Of a stretch of DNA of 64,000 nucleotides, positions 26,641-34,881 are shown in pieces. The stretch comes from CAVRQM01 sp963723455 (GTDB lineage: Bacteria; Pseudomonadota; Alphaproteobacteria; Acetobacterales; Acetobacteraceae). How positions within the stretch are numbered: the first letter of the stretch is position 1; the number at the start of each line of letters is the position of its first letter. Under the pieces are notes generated by a model, which saw only the letters and a list, made by a program, of their open reading frames with translations, searched no databases and was not told the origin of the DNA. The translations under genes and the position numbers were made by a program. The DNA is taken from the NCBI GenBank assembly GCA_963723455.1, contig CAVRQM010000005.1, positions 620,001 through 684,000 of the forward strand. Reading direction: 5' to 3'.

Positions 26641-27678
26641 ATGAACGAGGAAACCATTGTCGCAGTATTCGACAGCGCTGCGGCCGCCGATGCGGCCACG
26701 CGTGACATCGAGGCCGCCGGCATCCCGTCCAGCGCCATCAGCCGGCACACCGACCAGACCGGCCCGGCGGCAGGCGGTGCCATTCGGTCAACCACCGAAG
26801 TCGCCTCCGGCGGCGCGGGAGGGATGCCGCGCGAGCGCGGGTTCTGGTCCAGCCTGTTCGGCGGCGAGCCGGAGCACGACACGGCGTTGTACGACCGCAG
26901 CATGCAGGGCGGCGGCGTCGTGCTGACGATCAAGGCCGCAGCTGAGCGCGCCGATCAGGTGATGGAGATCCTGGAGCGGCACAATCCGGTTGATCTCAAT
27001 GAGCGCGCATCCAGCTACGGGCTGGCGACGCCAGGGTTGAACGCCGGCGCCCGACCCGGCATGACGCCTGGCATGAACCCTGGCATGAATCCTGGCATGA
27101 CCAGCGGCCTGACCACGGGCGCCACGGCGGCGGGCGCTGCCACGACAACGTCGGGCGGAACCACGGGCGCCACCGGCGCGGGCACCCGCGGGCCGGGCGT
27201 CACCGGCGACGGTCGAGTGGCGTCCGCGAGTCGGGCGGACGGCGAAGGCGGCCGGCTGGAATTGGCCGAGGAAACGCTGTCGGTCGGCAAGCGCGCGGTC
27301 AATCGCGGCACCACGCGGGTGCATCGCTTCGTGGTCGAGACACCGGTCGAGGAGCAGGTCACCTTGCGCGATGAGAAGGTGACCATCGACCGCCGCCCGG
27401 TGGCCGACGGACGCTCTGCCAGCGCCGCTGACTTCAGCGACAAGGTGGTGGAGGTCACCGAAACCGGGGAGGAGGCTGTGGTCTCCAAGACCGCCCGCGT
27501 GCGCGAGGAAGTGTTGATCGGCAAGACCGCTACCGAACGGACCGAAACCGTCCGCGATACCGTCCGGCGCGAGGACGTGAAGATCGAGAACGGGGCAGGG
27601 CGCGCGGCGGGCACGCCGTCGATGCCCAGGGCGGGGGCCGCTGCTCCGCCGGCGGCGCCCCATCCGGCACCTCGCTGA
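26641..27678 (+). CDS. DUF2382 stress protein with N-terminal GsiB/YflT-like part
   Basis: Residues 1-105 (TIVAVFDSAAAADAATRDIE, GGVVLTIKAAAERADQVMEI) resemble the general-stress YflT/DUF1269-type domain. Residues about 130-200 are low complexity and hold four GM-x-PGM-like units from a 12-base repeat, then Thr/Gly. Residues about 205-320 are a DUF2382 domain (ELAEETLSVGKRAVNRGTTR, EEQVTLRDEKVTIDRRP, VSKTARVREEVLIGKTATER). The C-terminus is Pro/Ala-rich. The two-domain architecture matches stress proteins of many soil alphaproteobacteria. Function is unknown; an extracellular or membrane role is not supported by any signal peptide. Confidence 0.85.
   Translation: MNEETIVAVFDSAAAADAATRDIEAAGIPSSAISRHTDQTGPAAGGAIRSTTEVASGGAGGMPRERGFWSSLFGGEPEHDTALYDRSMQGGGVVLTIKAAAERADQVMEILERHNPVDLNERASSYGLATPGLNAGARPGMTPGMNPGMNPGMTSGLTTGATAAGAATTTSGGTTGATGAGTRGPGVTGDGRVASASRADGEGGRLELAEETLSVGKRAVNRGTTRVHRFVVETPVEEQVTLRDEKVTIDRRPVADGRSASAADFSDKVVEVTETGEEAVVSKTARVREEVLIGKTATERTETVRDTVRREDVKIENGAGRAAGTPSMPRAGAAAPPAAPHPAPR
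27061..27108 (+). repeat. 12-base tandem repeat inside the DUF2382 gene
   Basis: Three near-perfect 12-base units (27061, 27073 and 27085) differ only in two or three bases each (ATGACGCCTGGC, ATGAACCCTGGC, ATGAATCCTGGC), and a degenerate fourth begins at 27097. They encode Met-x-Pro-Gly. The unit number is a candidate slippage site that keeps the frame. Confidence 0.85.
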
Positions 27679-27694
27679 TTATTTGGCAAAGTCC

Positions 27695-27727
27695 GGTCCG
27701 GGGCGCCGCGCGTCAGCGTCCCGGACC
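27695..27727. terminator. hairpin after the DUF2382 genes
   Basis: GGTCCGGG (27695-27702) pairs perfectly with CCCGGACC (27720-27727) around a 17-base loop, 16 bases after the DUF2382 stop. Two direct copies of CCGGACCCGGCC follow (27721 and 27733), giving more GC-rich pairing. There is no U-tract, so it is a weak terminator candidate or an attenuating structure. Confidence 0.4.
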
Positions 27728-27809
27728 CGGCCCCGGACCCGGCCCGTTTGCCGCCACGCTGCGGGATAGCTAGAGAGGATCGACCACGGGCGAGGCAGGA
27801 CAGCACAGC

Positions 27810-28976
27810 GTGACCGCAGCGATCATCGTCGGCGCCGGCCGCGGCCAGCGGATGGGCGGCCCGATTCCCAAACAGTACCGATCGCTCGACGGTCTGCCGA
27901 TCCTCCGCCACACGCTGCTGGCCTTCCTGCGCCACCCCGGCATTACCCGGGTGCTGGCGGTAATCCACCCGAACGATCGCAAGCTGTACGATCAGGCCAC
28001 CGAAGGGCTGGATCTCCCGCCGCCGGTGATCGGCGGCAAGACCCGGCAGGAGACGGTGCGGTTCGGGCTGGAGAGCTTGGCCGGCGAGGGCTTTCAGAAG
28101 GTGTTGATCCACGATGCCGTGCGCCCGTTCATCGAGCAGGAGACGATCAGCGCGGTCATCGCTGCCCTGGATGACGCCCCTGCGGTGGTCGCTGCCCTGC
28201 CCGTGCCGGACACGCTGAAGCGCGCGCCGGGCAGCCGCGTCGCCGACACGCTGGACCGCACCGACGTGTGGCGGGCGCAGACGCCGCAAGGATTCCGGTT
28301 CGACGCCATCCTGGCCGCGCATCGCGACGCGCTGCTGCGCGACCCGCTGCACATGGAATTGACCGACGACAGCGCGGTGGCGGAGCGGGCCGGGCTGCCG
28401 GTCATGCTGGTGCATGGCAGCGACGACAACCTGAAGATCACCACCGAACGCGACCTGGAGCGGGCGGAACTGCTGCTGACGCGCGGGCGGCTGGAGACGC
28501 ATACCGGCTGGGGCTTCGACTTCGCCGGCTTCGGGCCGGGCGACCATCTGATGCTCTGCGGCATCCCGGTGCCGTTCAGCCGCGGCGCCATGCGCAACCA
28601 CAACACCGACATCCCGCTGAATGCGGCCACGGACGCGCTGCTGGGCACCGTCGGCGGCCAGCAGGGGCGGGCGCATTTTGACGCCGCCGCGCCGATCCAT
28701 CGCGGCATGAACTCCGATTTGTTCGTGCGCCAGGCGGTGTCGCTGGTGGCCATGAAGGGCGGCCGCATCGTGCATGTGGACATGAGCGTGTTGGGCGAAT
28801 GGCCGGACATCGCCCCGCATCGCGACCACATGGTGCTGCGGCTGGCCGACCTGCTCTCGGTCGAGCCGGAGCGGGTCGGGATCAAGCGCCTCTCCGCGCT
28901 GGACGGCGGCTTCTACGGCCGGTCCGAGGGGATCGGGGCGCAATGCCTGGCCACCGTCCAGTACCCGGCGGTCTGA
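27810..28976 (+). CDS. ispDF: bifunctional IspD-IspF with degenerate IspF active site
   Basis: Residues 1-225 are an IspD cytidylyltransferase that makes CDP-ME in the MEP isoprenoid pathway: VGAGRGQRMGGPIPKQY, HDAVRPFI, VWRAQTPQGF and NLKITTERDLERAE are canonical. Residues 232-388 align along their whole length with IspF, the enzyme that closes the cyclic diphosphate, but key residues are missing. In GFDFAGF the zinc-binding His of the usual GFDVH is Ala239. The usual HSDGD reads NHNTD (Asn263 in place of His, with a His one position later). The TTEKLG triad reads SALDGG (residues 362-367). The frame is fully open with normal GC, so the protein is maintained. IspD activity is likely; IspF activity as usually built is not. 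GTG start at 27810. A second ispF elsewhere would be needed. Confidence 0.88.
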   Translation: MTAAIIVGAGRGQRMGGPIPKQYRSLDGLPILRHTLLAFLRHPGITRVLAVIHPNDRKLYDQATEGLDLPPPVIGGKTRQETVRFGLESLAGEGFQKVLIHDAVRPFIEQETISAVIAALDDAPAVVAALPVPDTLKRAPGSRVADTLDRTDVWRAQTPQGFRFDAILAAHRDALLRDPLHMELTDDSAVAERAGLPVMLVHGSDDNLKITTERDLERAELLLTRGRLETHTGWGFDFAGFGPGDHLMLCGIPVPFSRGAMRNHNTDIPLNAATDALLGTVGGQQGRAHFDAAAPIHRGMNSDLFVRQAVSLVAMKGGRIVHVDMSVLGEWPDIAPHRDHMVLRLADLLSVEPERVGIKRLSALDGGFYGRSEGIGAQCLATVQYPAV

Positions 28977-29010
28977 CGCGGAGCCGTCCGGCCCCGCGCC
29001 ACCCCGACTG

Positions 29011-30432
29011 CTACGCGTCGGCGACGAATGCGCCGATGCGCGCCGCCAGCGCCGGATTGCGCCGCGACAGGATCAGCCCATACACGGCCGAGATGGCGAG
29101 CGCCGCCAGCGCCACATAGGGGAAGATGTTGAACGGCCAGTCCTGGCCGGGCTCGACCAGACCCCACAGCGGCAGCAGCATGACCAGAGTGCCCAGGATC
29201 GGCAGCACGACATGGCGCAGCGTGTTCAACTCTGCCCTGTGATACTTCCTCATGAACACCGGCAGCGCCAGGTTCGTCGCCATGTACACCAGGATGACCG
29301 GAATGGTCCCCAGCGTGCCGGCGTCGCCGAAATAGTCCATGGGCGAGACGCCGCGGCCCCAGCCGAAAATGAACACCAGAGCCAGGGCGATGATGAGAAA
29401 GGTCCACATGGCAACGTGGGGCGTGCCATGCTTCAGGTGGATCTTGCCGAAGAACTCCGGCAGCAGCCCCTCGCGGCCCGAATTGAACAGGATCCGTGCC
29501 TGCGAATTGGTGAGGCCGATCAGCGACGACAGGATGCTGGTCAGGCCCGCCAGATATGCGACGAACAGCAGCCCAGGGGCGGCGACCTTGATGGCGTCGA
29601 TGAACGGATTGTCCGACTTCGCCATCGCCTTCGCGTCCATGTGGAACCCGACCGCCGTGGCGTAGGCGAGGAACACGTAGAAGATGCCGATGGCGACGGT
29701 TCCGGTGATCAGCGCGCGCGGGATGTTGCGGCGCGGGTTGGTCGTCTCCTCGGCCAGCATGGCCGAGTTCTCCCAGCCGATGAACAGATAGACGGCCAGC
29801 GGAAAGCCGGCGCCCACGCCGGCGAGGCCGCCGGTCAGGTTGCTGAAGTGGAACGGCGCCAGCGTGAGGAATTGCGGGTTGGCGACCAGCATGGCGATCG
29901 CGCCGATCACCAGCAGCCCGGCCTCGAAATAGAAGAAGATCGCAGCCCAGGTGGTGGACAGGCCCACGCCCGTCATTACCAGCAGTCCCACCCCAATGGT
30001 CACCACGGCGGTGATGATCTGCCACGGAATCGTGAAGCCCACGAACGTCTTGAGCGTGTCGGCCAGCCAGCCGCCGGAGATCGCGACGACGGTCGAGGCG
30101 GCGATGATGTAGCCGAAGATCACGAACACCGAGGTCGTCGCTCCAGCCGCCGGGCCGAAGGCCCGGCCGACGAAGGTCACGAATGATCCAGTGGACGGGC
30201 TGAACCGGGTGAACTCGGCCAGCGTGTTGGTCAGGAACAGGATCGCCACCATGGCAGTGATGATCGTGAGCGGCGCAGCCAGGCCGGCGCCGCCGACGAT
30301 CACCGCGAAGCCAAAGAAAAAGCTCATGGCCGGGGCGATGTTGGCCAGCGTCGAGGCCACGATATGACGCAGGCTCAGCACGTCGCGCCGCAGCCTCGTC
30401 CGGTCGCCGATCATCGCGTCCATCCGCTCCAC
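29011..30432 (-). CDS. APC-family amino acid permease
   Basis: A 473-residue membrane protein with about twelve hydrophobic segments, beginning LSLRHIVASTLANIAPAMSF and containing SFVTFVGRAFGPAAG, ISGGWLADTLKTF, FIGWENSAMLAEETTNPRRN (loop after TM6) and GREGLLPEFFGKIHLKHGTP, all typical of the amino acid-polyamine-organocation superfamily. It is a single-gene unit with no adjacent substrate-binding genes. The substrate is unknown; sequence style resembles permeases for neutral or basic amino acids or amines. Starts at M1, M4 and M7 are equally plausible. Confidence 0.85.
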   Translation of the reverse strand: MERMDAMIGDRTRLRRDVLSLRHIVASTLANIAPAMSFFFGFAVIVGGAGLAAPLTIITAMVAILFLTNTLAEFTRFSPSTGSFVTFVGRAFGPAAGATTSVFVIFGYIIAASTVVAISGGWLADTLKTFVGFTIPWQIITAVVTIGVGLLVMTGVGLSTTWAAIFFYFEAGLLVIGAIAMLVANPQFLTLAPFHFSNLTGGLAGVGAGFPLAVYLFIGWENSAMLAEETTNPRRNIPRALITGTVAIGIFYVFLAYATAVGFHMDAKAMAKSDNPFIDAIKVAAPGLLFVAYLAGLTSILSSLIGLTNSQARILFNSGREGLLPEFFGKIHLKHGTPHVAMWTFLIIALALVFIFGWGRGVSPMDYFGDAGTLGTIPVILVYMATNLALPVFMRKYHRAELNTLRHVVLPILGTLVMLLPLWGLVEPGQDWPFNIFPYVALAALAISAVYGLILSRRNPALAARIGAFVADA

Positions 30433-30445
30433 CCCAGCACTATTA

Positions 30446-31458
30446 TCACGAAACGGTTACAGCCTGGACTGCACTCCGTCCATCCCTGTTTGGCCCGACG
30501 GGCGGCAGCATCGGCGGTGCGCCAGCGATGCGCAGCAGGGTCGCCAGGTCCAGCCGATCCAGCCTCGTCGATCAGCTGGCCCAGCACCTCGAACCCGTCC
30601 ACACCGCCGCTGCCGTGAGCGGATGTCGCCGGCGGGCTCGCGGCTGGTGCGGCCGGGCCGGCGGATGTCCAGCGTCACCACCAGCCCGGCGTGGTCGCTC
30701 GCCATCAGCCAGCCGCACAGGAATTCAGCATCGTCCGCGCATTGTGCCGCCCGATGCGCGCGAAAGATGCCGGCCGGACGCGGCGCCATGATCGAGGCCG
30801 GCTCGCCTCGCAACCAGGCCACGACCGGGTGCGGCGCGGTCTCGCCGGCGCCGGTCGGGTCCAGTCGCGGCAAGGACAGCTGCAGCATCGGCCTGCGGGA
30901 ATCCAGCACCATTTTTACGTCGTCCCAGATCGCCGCGGTGATCCACTGGTTGAACTCGCGGCGCAGCAGGGCGGCGGCCACCTCGTCCAGGCTTGCCGCC
31001 CGACCGGGCTGCGGCCAGCCGAAGGCGCACCGAACGCGCCGCTCCATCCGGCGGTTCGGCCGCACCGCCACCGCGCGCGCGTCGATCCTGAGATGGTTGG
31101 GGAACGCCGACAGCCGCCCGTCGCGATCCACCAGCACCAGGCCGCACGCTTCGGCCGCGGCCTTCAACTCGTCGCGGTAGCCGCCGCTCTCGAAATACGA
31201 TGCTGCGTCGAAGCGATATGCCTCGGCGGCCTCGCCGGCGATGCGGGCGATCTCCTCGCAGCGTTGGCCGACCTGCTCCAGCTGGCGTTCGATGTCGCCC
31301 AGCGCGCCGGTCTGCGCTTTCTTGCGCAACCCGTTCAATGTCCCGGCGACCGACTTGGCGCCGGACTGCGCCGCATCCAGGTGCTGCTCCAGGCGAACCA
31401 GGCGTGTCTGAGCGACGCCATTGCGTCCCCAAGCCCGCCCCGCCGACCGCAAGATCAT
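30446..31458 (-). pseudogene. uncharacterised gene with coiled-coil N-terminus, two frameshifts
   Basis: I do not recognise the family. Residues about 20-75 are a heptad-rich helix (QTRLVRLEQHLDAAQSG, ALGDIERQLEQVGQRCEEIAR), likely coiled coil. A globular part follows (AAEACGLVLVDRDGRLSAFP, EFNQWITAAIWDDVKMVLDS, AEFLCGWLMASDHAGLVVTL). After LDIRRPG the frame slips near 30610 (VDGFEVLGQLIDEA in the next frame) and again near 30560 (DRLDLATLLRIAGAPPMLPP), so the restored end is a TGA at 30446-30448. As read, the last ~80 residues are garbled. It is divergent from the P1 peptidase (91 bases between) and has no other neighbours on its strand except the permease downstream. Confidence 0.55.
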
Positions 31459-31549
31459 ATTCCGACCACGCCAGCAAGCCGCCGCAACTTGCGCAGGGCC
31501 CGCCGTTTGGCGCCTCTGCTGTGCGCCAATTCGGCTCTAGATTGCCCCG

Positions 31550-32576
31550 ATGCGCCCGCTCAACCTGCTGACGGATATTCCCGGCTTCAGGGTCGGCCAC
31601 GCCGGCGACTCTCGCGCTCGGCTCGGGCGTGACCGCAATCGTGTTCGAGGCGCCGTTCGTCGCGTCGGCCTGCGTGCTGGGCGGCGCGCCCGGCGGACAG
31701 CGATCTGGGCATGCTGGATCCGGGCAGCAGCATCGAGCGCATCGACGCGGTGGTGCTGTCCGGCGGCTCGGCATTCGGACTCGATGCGGCTGGCGGGGCG
31801 CAGGCGGCATTGCGCGCGGCCGGGCGCGGCGGCCTGTTCGCCGGCCAGCGCGTGCCGCTGGTTGCGCAGGCGATCCTGTTCGACATGGCCAATGGCGGCG
31901 ACAAGAACTGGGGACTGCACGCGCCGCATCGCGATTTCGGACTGGAGGCGACGCGCGCCGCTGCGGCCGGACAGTTCGCGCTGGGCAGCGTCGGCGCCGG
32001 CACCGGTGCGGCGACCGCCACCTGCAAGGGCGGCCTAGGCTCGGCCAGCGCGCGCACGCCGCAAGGCCACAGCGTCGCCGCGCTGGCGGCGGTCAACGCG
32101 ATGGGCTCGGCCACGATCGGCGACGGGCCGCATTTCTGGGCTGCGCCGTTCGAGCAGGACGCCGAGTTCGGCGGACTGGGCTGGCCCGACCGCATCACCG
32201 CTCCGATCTGGCCTACCGGCTGAAGCACCGCGACGAAGCGCCGGCCACCACCATCGGCCTGATCGCCACGGACGCGGCGCTGACCAAGGCGCAGGCGCAT
32301 CGGCTGGCGATCATGGCGCATGACGGGCTGGCGCGCGCGGTGCTGCCGGCGCACGCGCCGATGGATGGCGACACCATCTTCGCCGTCAGCACCGGGCGGA
32401 CCCCGCTGGCGCGGCCGATCGCCGACCTGACCGAACTCGGGCATCTGGCGACCCAGGTGTTCGCCCGGGCGGTCGCGCGCGGCGTGTTCGAGGCGGCGGC
32501 ATTGCCGCATCCAGGGGCGCAGCCGGCCTGGCGCGACCGGTTCGGCGCATCGACGGACCTACGGGCCGGGCGGTAG
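31550..32576 (+). pseudogene. P1/DmpA-family (S58) peptidase, three frameshifts
   Basis: S58 peptidases are N-terminal-nucleophile aminopeptidases. The pieces LLTDIPGFRVGHA, TAIVFEAPFVASACVLGGAP, IDAVVLSGGSAFGLDAAGG, VGAGTGAATATCKGGLG, LAAVNAMGSATIGDG and APATTIGLIATDAALTKAQA match the family in order. The frame slips near 31609, 31697 and 32213, so three reading frames are needed to cover it; the last slip is a clear missing C (WP-YRLKHRDEA). The start (31550) and the stop (32576) are both in place. It is therefore inactive as read. Its 3' end overlaps the convergent OppF gene by 18 bases. Confidence 0.85.
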
Positions 32577-33350
32577 CGCGGGCGCGCCGGACAGGCGCGG
32601 CGTCGCGGCCAGCAGCGCCTGGGTGTACGGGTGCTGCGGAGCCGCGAAAACCTGCTCGGACCGGCCTTCCTCCACGATGCGCCCCTGGAACAGCACCGCC
32701 ACCCGGTCGGTCACCAGACGCACCACCGTCAGGTCGTGACTGATGAACAACCACGCGCCGCCGTGTCGGGCGCGCAACCCCGCGATCAGCGCCAGGATTT
32801 GCGCCTGCACCGACACGTCCAAAGACGACACCGGCTCGTCCGCGACCACCAGCGCCGGCTCCGCGACCAGCGCACGCGCCAGCGCGATCCGCTGCCGCTG
32901 CCCGCCGGAGAACTCGTGCGGATAGCGGTCCGCTGATGCGACAGGCAAGCCGACCGCCTCCAGCATCTCCGCTGCCCGCCGCCGCCGCTCGGCGCGCGGG
33001 GCAAGCCCCAGCAGGGGCTCGGCCACGCTGGCGCCGACGCGCAGACGCGGATCCAGCGAGCCGTACGGATCCTGGAACACCGCGCCGACCAGCCCGCGCC
33101 GCGCGCGCGCCGGCAGCCCCGCCATGTCGCGGCCGTCCAGCCGCACCGTGCCCGATTGCGGCCGCTCCAATCCCAGCACGCTGCGCGCCAGCGTGGATTT
33201 GCCGCTGCCGGATTCGCCGACCAGCCCCAGCGCCTCGCCCGCCGCGATGCGCAGCGACACGCCATGCAGCGCGATCCGCTGACGGCGCGGCGCGAACGGA
33301 TGCGCTCGCGGCAGCCGGTAGGCGCGCACCAGATTTGTCACCTCCAGCAT
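32559..33350 (-). CDS. ABC transporter ATP-binding protein, OppF/DppF type
   Basis: A 263-residue oligopeptide-transporter ATPase: Walker A GESGSGKSTLAR, Q-loop VFQDPYGSLDPRL, signature LSGGQ-like FSGGQRQRIALARALV, Walker B VVADEPVSSLDVSVQ, H-loop LFISHDLTVV, and the typical OppF end PQHPYTQALLAATP. The ATG at 33350 (MLEVTNLVRAYRL) is preferred to a frame start 63 bases upstream. It lies alone: no permease, substrate-binding protein or OppD is adjacent, and the neighbours are the broken P1 peptidase and moaE. It may work with transporter parts elsewhere. Confidence 0.88.
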   Translation of the reverse strand: MLEVTNLVRAYRLPRAHPFAPRRQRIALHGVSLRIAAGEALGLVGESGSGKSTLARSVLGLERPQSGTVRLDGRDMAGLPARARRGLVGAVFQDPYGSLDPRLRVGASVAEPLLGLAPRAERRRRAAEMLEAVGLPVASADRYPHEFSGGQRQRIALARALVAEPALVVADEPVSSLDVSVQAQILALIAGLRARHGGAWLFISHDLTVVRLVTDRVAVLFQGRIVEEGRSEQVFAAPQHPYTQALLAATPRLSGAPALPPGP

Positions 33351-33378
33351 GCGGCGCGGGCTTGCCGCTGCGGCGGGC

Positions 33379-33831
33379 CTAGCCCGCGCCCCAGCGTTGC
33401 GCTGCGGCTTCATCGTCCGGCCGGCCCGCGACCCATCCCTCGCCGCCGTCGGCGAACAGCTCCTTCTTCCAGAACGGGGCGCGCGTCTTCAGCCAGTCGA
33501 TCAGGAACCCGGTCGCGTCCAGCGCGGCCTGCCGGTGCGCGCTCGCCGCCAGGACCAGCACGATCGCCTCGCCCGGCTCGAGTCGGCCGATCCGGTGGAT
33601 GACCGTGCAGCCGAGCAGCGTCCAGCGTCGCTCCGCCTGCTGCGCGATCGCCTGCAAGGCCGCCACGGTCATCGCCGGGTAGTGTTCCAGCTCCATTGCC
33701 AGGATCGTCCGGCCGCCGGACTGGCTGCGCACCGTGCCGACGAAGCATCCGACGCCGCCGATGTCGGTGCGCCCGCCAGTCAGCGCCGCCAGTTCCTCGG
33801 CGACATCGAACGGCGCGGCCTGGACCAGCAC
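33379..33831 (-). CDS. moaE: molybdopterin synthase catalytic subunit (MoaE)
   Basis: MoaE forms molybdopterin by adding sulfur from MoaD to precursor Z (cyclic pyranopterin). The 150-residue protein has GGVGCFVGTVRSQSGGRT, LELEHYPAM-like AMELEHYPAM, VIHRIGRLEPGE and the lysine-rich active-site end FWKKELFADGGEGWV. The GTG at 33831 (VLVQAAPF) gives the usual length; a start at CTG three codons earlier is possible. It follows moaD by 11 bases in the operon pgsA-(lipoprotein)-moaD-moaE. Confidence 0.92.
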   Translation of the reverse strand: MLVQAAPFDVAEELAALTGGRTDIGGVGCFVGTVRSQSGGRTILAMELEHYPAMTVAALQAIAQQAERRWTLLGCTVIHRIGRLEPGEAIVLVLAASAHRQAALDATGFLIDWLKTRAPFWKKELFADGGEGWVAGRPDDEAAAQRWGAG

Positions 33832-33842
33832 CCGGGACAGGG

Positions 33843-34094
33843 TCAGCCGCCGGTCACGGGAGGGAAGAACGCGATCTCGTCGGCCGCCGCGATGGCCGTG
33901 GCGTCGGACGCGAACTCCTGGTTGACGGCGCAGCGGATCAGGGCGGCGTGCTCGAACGCCGCCGCGTGGCGCGCATCCTGCTGGCGCAGCCACGTCACCA
34001 GGGCACCGACACTGGCGACTTCGGCCGGAGGCGAGACGGTCTCCTCCGCCGTTCCCACCCGCTCGCGCAACCAGGCGAAATACAGCACCCGCAT
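33843..34094 (-). CDS. moaD: molybdopterin synthase sulfur carrier (MoaD)
   Basis: An 83-residue ubiquitin-like protein: it starts MRVLYFAWLRERVGTAEE, has AVNQEFASDATAIAAADEIA and ends with FFPPVTGG, the double glycine whose thiocarboxylate donates sulfur. It is followed closely by moaE. Four bases separate it from the upstream lipoprotein stop. Confidence 0.94.
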   Translation of the reverse strand: MRVLYFAWLRERVGTAEETVSPPAEVASVGALVTWLRQQDARHAAAFEHAALIRCAVNQEFASDATAIAAADEIAFFPPVTGG

Positions 34095-34098
34095 CGGA

Positions 34099-34719
34099 TC
34101 AGCGCGGGGTCGGGATCGTGGTCGTGCTGCCGTCCGGGGCGATCACGGTGCTGGTGCCGTTGCCGTTTGGCACGACGATGCTGGTGCCGCCGCCGGGAGC
34201 GGTCGCGGTGCCCGGACTGCCCGGCCCGCCGACCGGACCGTTGTTGATCAGCGGCCCCGAGGGTGTCGTGATGACCGGCGGCGACGACGGCCCCGGCTGC
34301 GGGATCGGATTGAAATGCGTCTCCGGCGCGGCTGGCGGCAGCGTCGGCTGCGGCGGCGTGCCCGGCGGGGTGGAGCTGCCGCGCGTCGTCGGGCGGTTGG
34401 ATTGCTGCTGATTCGGGCTCTGCTGCGACGGCTGCTCGTACGGCTGCTGGTTCTGCTGCTTCTCGACATCGCTCAGTGTCGGCACCGGCGGCGGCGGCCC
34501 CGGCCAGATGTCGCCCGGCTCAGGCAGCAGCGGCTGCGCGGTTGTGTCGCGGCCCTCGGAAAACGCTGCGTTCTCGTTGCTGTCGGGCGGCAGGTTGGGA
34601 TTGGTGCGCAGCGTGTGGGTGTCGCCGATGAAGCCGCCGAAGCCGACTAATGGGCTGCTCGCGTAGTGGCAGCCGCCCAGAATCAGGACGGCGCCGATCA
34701 CCGCCGCTTTAACCGGCAT
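34099..34719 (-). CDS. uncharacterised lipoprotein, proline/glutamine/asparagine-rich
   Basis: The start at 34719 gives a short signal peptide with a lipobox (AAVIGAVLILGGC). The rest is low complexity: a Gln/Asn/Pro tract (QQNQQPYEQPSQQSPNQQQS) and a Gly/Thr/Pro-rich end. No fold or family is recognised. It sits in the pgsA-moaD-moaE run and may be membrane-anchored. An ATG at 34749 would extend it by ten residues. Confidence 0.7.
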   Translation of the reverse strand: MPVKAAVIGAVLILGGCHYASSPLVGFGGFIGDTHTLRTNPNLPPDSNENAAFSEGRDTTAQPLLPEPGDIWPGPPPPVPTLSDVEKQQNQQPYEQPSQQSPNQQQSNRPTTRGSSTPPGTPPQPTLPPAAPETHFNPIPQPGPSSPPVITTPSGPLINNGPVGGPGSPGTATAPGGGTSIVVPNGNGTSTVIAPDGSTTTIPTPR

Positions 34720-34881
34720 CGGGGCGGCGGGCAGAAGGCGGGCTGGCATCGGGTCATCCTCGGCTGACGTGCCCGAATGTGCCTATCTCGGGCACGACGC
34801 TCAAGGTGCGCGGAACACGGGTGAACGACCGGGCGGGTGCCCGGGCATCTTTGCCACAGTGGTGTGCTGCTTTTGCAAGAC

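Noticed and set aside
27695..27744. Intrinsic terminator after the DUF2382 genes treated as certain
   Set aside because: The hairpin is real but has no U-tract, so it is listed only at low confidence.
30725..31810. A 361-codon minus-strand frame overlapping the unknown gene and the P1 peptidase
   Set aside because: Its residues are out of frame with both neighbours and rich in Arg/Pro; it is a shadow, although it covers the intergenic gap between the two genes.
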